64,000 bases of DNA from Sinohyriopsis cumingii (Eukaryota; Mollusca; Bivalvia; Unionida; Unionidae): assembly GCA_028554795.2 (NCBI GenBank), contig CM068842.1, forward strand, positions 26,260,590-26,324,589, read 5' to 3'. The translations under genes and the position numbers were made by a program. The notes under the pieces are model-generated. The model saw nothing but the letters and a program-made list of their open reading frames with translations, was not told where the DNA came from and searched no databases. Positions 28,301-40,700 of the stretch are shown in pieces (the first letter of the stretch is position 1; each line of letters opens with the position of its first letter).

Positions 28301-31300
28301 CAGGGGTCGGCAACCTTTTGATAATAGTGTGCCAAAGTAGGATTTCTAATTCCTTCAGTGTGCCAACAACCTATATTCCTATAAGTCTACCTGCTCTACC
28401 ATATTTTTATATATTATATAAGTACTTGTATATATGAAACTACTATTAAAACAAATAAATTTGATCTTGAATTTATTATATTAATGTTTAATTAAAGAAA
28501 TTGAAAATAAAAACTTCAATTGAATGTAATTAATCTGTATCTCAATTAATGTGAGCCTTGTCCTTGCACACTCTTGGTTAATTGTTCAATATGAGGTACA
28601 TATTTGGTCACTTTCAGCTTCACACAGGCTTCTGAGTGTTCAGGTGTTAGGCGACTTCTTTGTGGACTTAAAACAGCTTTCATGTGAGAGAAAATCTTTT
28701 CACAAGTATAAATTGAACCAAATACTGAAAGTAGAGCAAATGCAACTTTCTTCAAACAGATGAATGCTTCAGGGAGGGATGTCCAGCAGTTGAGAATAGC
28801 AACTGATTTTTCTAAGCAGTTTCCTTCCAGAGATTTCTGCAATTCGGCAAATTTTGATGTCCATAATTCTGATGTCTTAAATTCAACATGCTGCATTTCA
28901 AAATCGTCAATACCCATCCACCTAAAAAGATCCAGATCTGATTGGGTAGTAGTCAGATCAAGCAAGTCAGGCTTGATGAGGTATGAAAATATGGGTTCAT
29001 GAATTTGAAAGTCTTGACTTCGTTTAGCAAACTCCACTTCGAGTGCTTCAATGTACTTCTGAAGCTCATCTATATTCACTGTAAATCGATCTGAATGAGT
29101 CTTCACATTTGGGAAGTACTTGAATGTTTTGGATTTGTTATCATGGCAAAATATGTCCAGTTTCAACGCAAATCCTTTCCAGTAGCCAAAAAGTTCAAGT
29201 ACTGTTTGACCCTGTCCTTGTAAATGCAAGTTCAACTCATTTAAATGTGTCGTTATGTCTGTCAGAAACATCAGCTTCAACAGCCAGTCCTCATCATTCA
29301 ATTCCGGAAAATGTTGTTCTTTTTCATCAAGAAACACCTTAATTGCTTCCAGACAAGAAACGAATCTATTCAAGACTTTACCTCGACTAAGCCAGCGAAC
29401 ATTGCTGTTCAACAGGAGATCTGCATATTCACTCTCAATTTCTTGTAGAAGAGACTTGAATTGCCTGTGAATCAATGAAGAGCGGGAAACTATAAAGTTG
29501 ACTATTTTAACAACAGTTGCCATCACAGAATGCAAGTCCAATGATGAGATATTTGCACACAAACTCTTCTGGTGTATAATGCAATGGAAGTTTAATAGTC
29601 GACGTCCAACGTGATTCTCAAGAAGTGTGACAAATCCTTTCTTTTTGCCAACCATTGCAGCAGCACCATCAGTTGTTACACAGAATAATTTATTCAACTC
29701 GATGTTCTGATTTTTTAAATAGCTTACAAATGCAGTCAGAATGTCCTCTGCTTTGGTTGTATCATGAAGAGCTAACAAGCAACACAGCTCTTCATAAATA
29801 CGATTATTTTCACAATATCGTATGACTACAGCTAGGCGTGACAAGTCATTCAAGTCAACGCTTTCATCAAAAGCGACACTAAATACAATAGCTTGATTTA
29901 ATCCAGTCATTTGTTTAACTGTTAAATTTTCAGCAAAATCAGTTATGCGCCTCTCAATTGATCTTGCAGAAGCTGGTAGTTCTTGAATCCAAGACAGTAT
30001 AGTTTCTTTATTTGGTAAATCACTGAACAGAATTTCAGCACTGCTCAAAAAAGTTTCTTTGATGTACTCTCCATCTGTAAAAGGTTTGCCTTTTAAAGCC
30101 ACACACTGAGCAATTGTGTAACTACATTCAGTAGCTTTATTCTTCATTCCAACTGCTTGACTCAAAATACCAGTTTCTTTCTTGAAACCAGAAATAGCCC
30201 TTTTGATGGCTTCACTTTTCTCTTCAGAGGTTTCAGACTTGGTTTGATGTTTGGTTTCATAGTGTCTTTGTACACTAGACGTATGACACACAACACTTTC
30301 ACAACAGAAAGCACAAACAGCACGATCCTTTGGTTGTATAAATCCATATTCTTTTGTCCAATTTTCTTGAAATGGGCGTTGATCAAGTTTTTGCCTTTTT
30401 TCAGCCATTTTATGGGTACTGTATTTTAATACAAGAACATAAGAAATAGCAATAAAACTATAAACATTTAACACGTTGGCCGCGTCCCTCAGTAGCGGCA
30501 GCATGCAGTGATTGGTGATCCACACTAATATATCCTGCTGCTGGCCAGTGAAAGTGGACATGTGGCGACACCTAGCTAAGACAAGAAATATTAAGAAAAT
30601 GATATGGCGCCATCCAGTGCACGCAGCAGCCATTATGCTGACGTACATTGTTTGGACTTGCATTGAAAAAAATCTTTTTTTTCCACTTATTACCTTTTTG
30701 GGGGGTCTTCTGCGTGCCACTGAAAATCGCTCTGCGTGCCATAGGTTGACGACCTCTGTGCTAGAGTGCAACATATGCCTCTTGGACATTAAATAAATAA
30801 GTTATTGTCCTACTTTATTGATTTTTGTAGATGTTGTAAATAGTTACATATGTATTAAAATTTTAAAAATCAGTGTTTGTTCCTGAAAATTAGTAATTTT
30901 GTCATAAGCAGTAAGTATTTTTGTACTACTCTGGGGTTGGCAGCTATGACCTTAACGCTTAATACAATACATCCCATAATAACTCAATGTGATCAACCTA
31001 AATAAAAAAAAAATTGGGGCGGAGGGCTTATTATCAGCTATGAGCTATATGTATTAAATATCCTTTGTAAATAATTGTCAAACTTTCTACCAAACAATAT
31101 TGTATATGATTAGCCTCTTTTTTAGATTAAGTTTGATAAATATGTTAATATCATTAGGATGCTGGATGATGAGCCTTGTTGGTTGTTATGGTTTGACGAC
31201 ATTTTTCAGCACACAATAGGCTATACATGGCAGCCAGTATAACTGGTGGAGGAAGAACCTGGGAAAAGCCCAGGAGGAACCACAGACCCACATGAAGCTA

Positions 31301-34300
31301 CTGGAAAGTTTTCCCACATACCCAAATTGACCAAGTCCAAGATTCTGACAAATTCATTAGGATATATTTGAGATATCAACAATATGTAATCGGGGCCCGT
31401 GGTGAGCCTGTGATGTATGATCATGTCTATGGTTTATTGTAACACAGCCATTTCATTACTGTTTGAAATAGATAGCTTAAATTCAAAAGGGTGAGGCTAG
31501 ATCAGTGCAAAAATGTGATAAAAATATTACAGTCTTGTAAAAATAGAAGCTTGAATTTAACATGATGAGGCTAGGTCAGTGCAAGAATGTAATAAAAATA
31601 TTATTGTCTTGTAAAAATAGAAGCTTAAATTCAAAAGGATGAGGCTGGGTCAATGCAATAATGTAATAAAAAATATTACAGTCATGTAAAAATAAAAGCT
31701 TAAATTAAGAATGACGAGGCCGAGTCAGTGCAAGAATGTAATAAAAATATTACTGTCTTGTAAAGATAGATGGCTTAAATTCAAAAGGACAAGGCTGGGT
31801 TGATGCAAGAATGTAATACAAAATATTACAGTCTTGTGAAAATAAATGGCTTCAGTTAAAAAGGACAAGGCAGGGTCAATGCAAGAATGTTGTTTTGTGG
31901 TCTAGCACTGTTTCTTAGTGCAAGATAGGTTATATATGGTGGCCAGTATAACTGGTGGAGGAAGAAGCTAGGAAAACTCTAGTGAGAACCACCAATCTGC
32001 AGGAAGCTACTGGAAAGCTTTCTCACAAATCCAGATTGACTGAGCCAAAAACTCAAACCAGATGATGGCTGAGATGTCAAAGATTGGTAAAGGTGAGCAC
32101 TTTAAACTACTCATCCACCCATGGCCCCAGTTCAAGAATGTAAAAAAATATATTAGTCTTGCAGGGATGGTCCTGGCTTTTAAAAAGCTGTCGCCAAAAA
32201 AATCGCCAACCTCAATATTTTGTCGCCAATTTTCAAAAAGTGTCGCCAGAACAAGTAGTGTACATTTTTCCAAGTGTTAATTTAGTCTATTAATGTAACA
32301 GGCAATGAAAATTACAAAAGATGGGTTACTTAATTCTTTAATTACAACAAGCATTAACAAAATGTTACAAAGGGTTACATGAAGATCCGTCGCAATTTTA
32401 GGGCTGCCCACTTGTTGAATGCAGTTTCAAAGTCTAATTTTTCACATCTGTACATGCTGATTCTCATGAAATTCTCGAGAGATGAGATGCAGAGTTTATT
32501 TCTGATGTCAGTTTTTATGAGGTTCATCTTACTGAATCCACGTTCACAGTCCACAGCACTGACAGGTGACACCAGTAGTCTATCAGCAGCCCCCCCCCCC
32601 ATGGCTAGCTTAACAAAGCTTGTAGTGAATTGCTTCCTAAATCCCAAGAATGATCACTGAATGCTGTATAAATTTTCTCGACAAACAAAATAGGATCTAC
32701 ATTCCCACGAATGAAACTTACACGAATCAACACCTGGCAATATTGGACCGTATATATAAGCATAAATTCACACCCAATTTAGAGATTCTTTCACTCTTGT
32801 ATTTTGAGAAATAAATAATTATTATTAATTATGCAAAACTGGTTGTTGTTTTTGTTTTGTGCTATTTCTTGTTTCGGAGTTTAAGTCTCAGCAGCCATAA
32901 CACGGATTGATGGCAAAAGGAAAAGATCAATGAGTAAAATGCTGCACTGGCGACAGACATAATTGTGATTGAGATTTTTCCATTTGCTTTATATTTATAC
33001 ACAGTAGTCGGTACTTCAAAGGTTATCAGTTTTCTATGAAGGTTCAGCAAAACTATTGTACTGGTATATGTAAAAAAAAAAAAAAAAAAACCAACAGAAG
33101 ATTTAGCCATTCAATTAATTGTATCTGTTCTATTCGCGTCTTCAGAAGTCGGTCAGTTGTAGGTATAGTTCGGTAGCATGATTGACTGTATCACAGCATA
33201 CTCAGCCCAGATGGCAGCATAAGCAGATTATGATGTAACAATGCACTGTAAAGATGGGGTTGTCAATATGAACAAAGGATTGTTTGTGTAACAGACTGAT
33301 TCCAATGCATTGCTTAGTCAAGTTTGTGGCTTCCTTTCGTTCTCCCTTTTAATTTATCCAGTCCAAATCTATGATTGTATGTACAAATTAAATAACCAAA
33401 AAGTCTGTCGCCAAAAAAATCGCCAGATGGGATATTTTTGTCGCCAATAAGGAAAAAAAATCGCAATTTGCGACATTGGCGAAGCCCAGGACGATCCCTG
33501 GTCTTGTAAAAATTTATAGTTTAAATTCAAAAGAAGAAGGCTGGGTTAGTGAAGGATGTAATTTAAAACTTATTATAATCTTTTAAAATTAGAAGCTTAA
33601 ATTCAAAAGGTCAAGGCTTGGTCAGTGCAAGAATATAATAAGAAATACTAGTCTTGTAAATAAATAGATGGCTTCAGTTCAAAAGGACATGGATAGGTCA
33701 GTGCAAGAATGTAAAAAACTATTACAGTATTGTATAAATAGATGCCTACAATGTTGCAGTTGTAAAGGCTTTTAAGCTGACTGCTGGTTCCTAATAAGAA
33801 GAATATGTACAAATATTAATTTTTTGTGTCATTTATGATTTTCTTTCACACAAATTACGGGGGAGGGGAATACAATGATTAAGTATGTGACTTGAACTGG
33901 TGCTGTATTTATTTTGTAAAATATCCTTCATTATCAGTGTTTGTAATGGACTGGAACTGAACTTTTTCATGGTGCCATTGATGTTTATAAAAGATTGATT
34001 CTCAAACTCTTATTTCAAATACAGTGTCAAATTGTAGTGCTGAAACAAATACCTTATTTTACTATGTGAATATTCCTAGCCTGTAATCAATTTGTATGTG
34101 AATATTCCTAGCCTGTGATCAATTTGTATGTGAATATTCCTAGCCTATAATCAATTTGTATGTGAATATTCCTAGCCTCTCACCAGTGCTAGATAACACT
34201 ATAAACTGCAGACATAATTTTTCTCCGTTTTAAAGTGGAATTCCGCTTTTCTCCTGACATGAATTTAATTTTTCTTGATGTAGTCCATTTTTTATATCAT

Positions 34301-37300
34301 CTCCGATCCGGTTTTGTAAAAACGGTCTGTCCGTTCCCATTGCAACTACCCAAATTATTCGTTCCATATATTAGTTAGCACACAACTCTCATAAAGAGTA
34401 TTCTGATTGGTCAGAGGTTTAAATTCATCCAGTGAATCTTCGTGTAGTGGAAACTGATGGCTATGGAAAGAAGATGCATGCTTGCAAAACATGGTGTCCC
34501 GAGTTGTTGAGAGAGATCATGACACGAAAAATTTTGATAAAGGTTTAAAAAACATATGGAAATGGGAATGGCTTGAGCGAAAGTTGATGGAAATTTAGTA
34601 TGTCAGTTTATATGAAAACTGAACACTAGAGGACTGGCCGTGATTACCCTAATGCAGATCTTTCTTGAAGATTTTGTGACCTCTGCAAGAAAGATCTGCA
34701 TTACGGTAATAATAGTTGGAAGAGTTTTAAACAGCACCTACAAAAGAAGCTGCATATGGAAAAAATTTAAGTTCAGAAGGCATCTGTAAAAAGTGCAGTT
34801 AATTACTATAAGAAGAAAGATTTCTTGCATAGAGAACAGATATAGCCCTCTGTCAGAATATGCGCACTGCATGTTGCAAATACAAGCACCAGCTTGAAAG
34901 AATAAAGGTTCTCATTGAGATAGATAAGAAACGATTGCACATTGAGCCAAAAATGTTAGTGGTGACAAAAAGGAAGGTTAAAGAAATCTTTACCAAAGCC
35001 ACAAAAAGAGCTCGACTGGCATATCAACAGGTTGTGTCCATCGGAGAAAAAGACAAGTGAATGTATGGGATTATTTGTATATAGTTGATGTACTTGGTTG
35101 TTTATTTTACAGATTTGTTATGAAAAGAGAGAAGTGTAATATATTTGCTGCAAAAATTGACAAATTCTTGTGACTTAATTACGATGTGAACACTGACATG
35201 CACATGAAATAACTTCAGCATCAATAGTATTGGAGAACAAATTCATGTGACTATAAATGTTGTGAAATTATTGAAAGTCAAGTTGAACATTTTTGGTAAG
35301 TTTATTAGTTTTTTCAATTGATTTTTTTGGTTTATTTTATGATGATAAGTTGCACCAGGACTAGTTTTTTATGAGTGTAAAATGCGTTTTTGGCAGTGGG
35401 CCCTCAACCCCTGGATCGAGGGCACTGCCCCTCGAGACCCCTTTGGTGAAGGACCCCCAAATCCACCTTAAATTTTTTTCAGTTTTTTTTTATGGAAGAC
35501 CAAAATCATATATGAAACTGCCTCACTGCAGACATAGCATTATTTTGAAAAATTGTTAAAGCTATGTTAAAAATGTAAATCACATGCACACACTGATTTA
35601 AGAACATACACATTTGTTTAACTTAAATTTATATATCTCTATAATGCTTAATAACCAGCAAATATAAGGACACTCATCTGAAAAGTTGGTTCTTTACAGA
35701 ATTTTTGTTGTAATTTACAAATGACAGCTGATCACAAATTGAATTAAGCACATTTCAAGGTTGAGAAGATTCATGCAGACTGGACCTGATTCAATGAACT
35801 TTTAAAATTCAGGTATGTTTATCCATTACAGTCTTGATTGCTCAGAATTTGGATTTTTAATGTAGCTTTAATAATTTTTCAGTCATATCGCTACAATCTC
35901 TGCAGTGTGACAGTTTAAAGTAATGTCTAGCACTGGGGTATCATGCCACAGACATGTAGCATGATGTCCCACCCAGTCACATTATCCTGACACCAGGCTG
36001 ACCAGTTCTAACACTAACCTCTTAATTCTGAATGCCAAGCGAGGTAGCTGTTAGTACCATTTTTGTACGTCTTTGATATGACTCTGCCGGGTAACAAACC
36101 CACGACCTCCGGCATTTGAGGTGGACGGTCTAACCACTAGGCCACTGGAGCGGTCTCAGAATTTGTGTTAATAATGTAATTAAAAAATAAATAAACAATG
36201 TGAATGCAATTTTACAATTTTGCTAGTCTTCATGCTAATTCTAAAAGAAAAATTTATAATGAACAAAAGTATAACTCAGACTGGATACAGCATTTATTTC
36301 TCAAAACCAAGTTTTAAAAAAATTGAACTTTAACTTATTTTCATAAAGAAGTATTTTGGAAAACAAAACCATCACAATAAATGTTTCTAAAACCAAAGTT
36401 TCTTTAAACTGTAAAAGTTTCAAACAATTAATGAAATTCTGATTTCATCCCAAGATGTTAGGTCTTGCAATGACCGTAATGTGTCAGTGGCAGCTATCAC
36501 TGCTATTGATTTACAGAGTTTTCATTGTTTCTTTCTTCTCTTTCCTGAGAACACAATTTATAATATTCCCACACATTGCTGCATAACTTGTCCATGGCTG
36601 TTGTCAGACTGCCAGCTTCATAAAACTTCAACTGGTACACATATATATTGGTCACAAAGTGAAACTACATATCGCAGGGGTCATCTCAAAGTTGATAAAC
36701 TCTCAAGGTGCATTAAAAGTGGACCTGTTCTAATGTAAATGATACAACAAATATTGAAATACCAATTTTTTGAATTGAATATTCACCAAAAAGTATTTTT
36801 TGGGAACATTCCTTTAACTTAGTAAAGTGTTGGACTCTTAACAACTTCTCCTCATTTAAGTGAAATGTTATTTGTGCAGGATGCGATTGACATACATTGG
36901 TCCTACTTTCTGATATCAGAGTTGATTTTATGTTTTCCAGAACTGATGATTCTGCATGTCTGCCTAGATATGTATTACCACTGCATGTCTGCCTAGATAT
37001 GTATTACCACTGCATGTCTGCCTAGACATGTATTACCACTGCATGTCTGCCTAGACATGTATTACCACTGCATGTCTGCCTAGACATGTATTACCACTGC
37101 ATGTCTGCCTAGACATGTATTACCACTGCATGTCTGCCTAGATATGTATTACCACTGCATGTCTGCCTAGATATGTATTACCACTGCATGTCTGCCTAGA
37201 TATGTATTACCATTTCACATTAAGTTTTTGGATATTATGCTTTGTTCAGCAGACCTTTTTAGTCTGACTATTTAGGATGTTCATGTAACATCAGGGGTCA

Positions 37301-37422
37301 AGCTAGACTTGAATTTTTGGGAGAAGTGACTTCTCCTTTTGGACAGAACAGGAAGTGAAAGCTCAACAGGGAGAAGTGGATGCAAAGCAAGAAACGCAAT
37401 ATTTGTGTGTGTGTGTGTGTGT

Positions 37423-37507
<85 letters not shown>

Positions 37508-37685
37508 CTGTGTTCTCTTCAATACTTTATTTTCAAGTAGAAACTTTTCTTAGTTATTCTGGTCATATGACTTTAAAAGTGTATAATAGAAACTACATTG
37601 TAACGAATTAACTGAGTAACCAGCTTACATTATTGTAATTGCAGGTTAGTAAAGATGCTTAATTGATTACCCTGAATCAATTTTA

Positions 37686-37751
<66 letters not shown>

Positions 37752-40700
37752 ATACTTTCTAAAAGTTCACAATTATGGCACTTTTAAAAAAAGGTTTCTA
37801 AACTCGTTTGAAATAACCTCTGTACCATGTACATGAGGGCAAATGCATGTGTCTTTAGATCCTACTGTTCGTTCTAATTTCTTTGTTGTGAGTAAAACAT
37901 TACTGTAACTATTCATACATAACACTAAAATGCATAAAATTACAAATGCTGTTCTGTTATAGTCGCTATGTGAACAAAACCCTTTCCAACCAAATCAACA
38001 TAGACTTGTGAGTGCATCTATTTTTAGGAGGGATTTTTATAATGTAACCACTCACTTCATTACAACAGTCCATTGATAGGATCGCAAACTTATGGTTTAT
38101 TTATTTGTCTACATACTTTTAGTAATTTTAGGCAATGATTAAATAGTATCTGCTTCACTGCTTTTTTGCATATTTTAAAAAATACGAGTTGGGTCAGAAA
38201 AAAACTTCTTGCGAATTCCACAAAATAGCATTGTCCCATACGTTTCTTACCAACATAATTGCATTTTAAAGTTAAAGCTTATATAAGATAATACCTAGGC
38301 TTTGCTTTCTATGAATTGTATTTTTTATGAATATATTTACCCATTGATTTAGGAAACAGACAATCTAATAAACTGGTATTTTTATTCCAGACACAGCGAT
38401 GTCCGCCATTATTTTTCTGTTATTGGTTCACTTATCGTTTCAAACTAATTTTATGGCAAAATAGTGTACAAGAGGCAGTTAAAATATCTAGATCATCAAT
38501 TGTTTTTAAAACAAATTGCTATTTACATACTATTGTTAAAGTTTCGAAACACAAGTTTGTATGTTTTTATCATCAAAGGATAACATGCAGAAATTGGGCA
38601 GTGATATTTTCTAACTTACTTTGGAAAGGATTAATAATCAATCAGCTATCAAAACACAAGCCTGTGAAAGTGCAAGAGGTTGTCAGTGTAAATGATATCA
38701 AAACTAGGCCTAACTACTGATGGCATTTCACTACAACACAACACTAGAAATAACCTGGCTAAGGTGAGGGGGGCATCTAAAAATGTATGGTCAGTCAATG
38801 TACCTCTAAAAATAATCACAGGGCGAAGTCGTTTTCACTTTCCTAACAGATGAAGGCGAAATTTATATTTTTTTAATCTACTTAGTCGCCCACTTCACCT
38901 GGTACTGTGACCTCTGTAACACACACCTTTTTTAATATTAGTGAAATCACAGATCAATGTAAACCAGTATATAAAAGAAAAAATTTTCTTATCCAGGTAA
39001 AATTAGTTATAATTGACAGCCTGACAGCCCCCTTCTACCATGATTTTGAAGATTTTTCCTTGCGAACCAGAATTCTCACATCTGTGGCACAGAGTCTGGT
39101 CAAAATGGCAGTTGAATTCAAGATCAGTGTGAGTTCTTTTACTTGCTGTTCAGATATTTTTTTGCTTAGAATAGATTTTGATGTACTACTGATGTAAAAA
39201 AATATTTTAAAAATATACCTTGCATATAGTATCAACTTTATACGAAAATCTCACTATTCCTACAGTTAACTCCAGATATAATAGAGCCAAGCAACCCAAT
39301 AAATAATTTTATATCAGTAATATATCAAGTTTCGCTATTGTCTATCTTGCTTTTCTGGGATGGATTTACCCTTATTTGTATAATAAAATTTCACTCTCAT
39401 AAATGATCTGGAAAGTTTTAGACAAGAAGAACACAGACCCAGTCTATTCCCCATGTGCAGTAGTCATCATATTTTTTTAGGACTGCCATTTATATAGGTT
39501 CAGTTCAGAAAGGTCTTCAGAAATTGTGCCTTCACTCATATCCACCATGCAAATATGGTTTCTTACATTCCTAGAGCTCTTTTGAGAGTTTCTAGGCATT
39601 TGTTATTTCATTATCAGCAGTGCCCTTCTAACATTACTCTTTTCCTTAATGGTCAGGTATTCCATATTGTTCATTTGTTATATTTGTTATTATTCCAAAC
39701 TCTTTGATAGTAAGTAATGTCTTCCAATCATTGTCAAAAGTTACTGTGACCCCTATTTACTCTTTTGTAATTAGTGAATATCTGGTTTTATAATCCACTG
39801 ATTAATGTTTCATGTTGATCTTAGAATCATGAAAGTGGGTCACACACCAGCATTATATTTTGTTTGCATGTTCAGATGGTTACACATCATTCTTTTTCTA
39901 ATATATTGAGTTGGGATATGCACTCCACTACTTTTAACATTGTTATTATATTACATTTGACTGATTCCACTACTTTTATCGTTATTATATTACATTTGAC
40001 TGATTTCACTACTTTTATCATTGTTATTATATTACATTTGACTGATTCCACTACTTTTATCATTGTTATTGTATTACATTTGACTGATTTCACTACTTTT
40101 ATCATTGTTATTATATTACAATTGACTGATTCCACTACTTTTATCATTGTTATTGTATTACATTTGACTGATTTCACTACTTTTATCATTGTTATTATAT
40201 TACAATTGACTGATTCCACTACTTTTATCATTGTTATTGTATTACATTTGACTGATTCCACTACTTTTATCATTGTTATTATATTACATTTGACTGATTC
40301 CACTACTTTTATCATTGTTATTATATTACATTTGACTGATTCCACTACTTTTATCATTGTTATTATATTACATTTGACTGATTTCACTACATTCATTGTC
40401 ATCAGTACTCAGCATTCAAAGCATTCTTGGTGTTTCTCTTTCATTAATACCTTATGAGGTAGGTCAAGTTTTATACTGCATTGACTTTTAGGTCTTGGTC
40501 AATTTAAAACCATTATAATCATTATTTTTTACTGTTCTTTGTTTTCTGAGATTTCTTTTGCAGCAGTATGTCACAGAGTGAGAGGAAATGTGAAAATAAA
40601 AAGGCCCCATGAGATACACACCCAGCCTGCCCTGTAAAAATTGCATACGGACCATATGGGATTCAATTTCTTCAAAGACATATATGGGATATTGATCCCT

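Larger units (their letters stand above)
31450..33755. repeat. about 75-bp minisatellite interrupted by two insertions
   Basis: About nine to ten units with AGCTTAAATTCAAAAGGA, GAGGCTGGGTCA, GCAAGAATGTAATAAAA and ACAGTCTTGTAAAAATAG. The array runs 31450-31890, resumes for 32133-32161, and again for 33501-33755. The gaps are SINE A (31891-32132) and a hAT-like element (32162-33500). In RAD51C intron 4. Confidence 0.9.
27388..38996 (+). other. RAD51C intron 4 (11.6 kb), transposon-rich
   Basis: The largest intron. It holds the intact hAT element, two hAT-like elements with 6-bp duplications, SINEs of both families, three minisatellites and two AT microsatellites. Between these the sequence is featureless. 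The stretch 37744-38996 shows nothing. Confidence 0.8.

Noticed and set aside
30409-30789. N-terminal extension of the hAT transposase frame
   Set aside because: It crosses the terminal inverted repeat and the target duplication into flanking DNA; the ATG at 30408 gives the expected family start before the BED finger.
37298-37540. Ile/Tyr repeat frames
   Set aside because: Translation of (AT)n and (GT)n microsatellite.
39864-40457. 197-codon + frame and 171-codon - frame
   Set aside because: Both are readings of a 42-bp minisatellite; repeated Ile/Thr-rich 14-residue units with no other coding sign.
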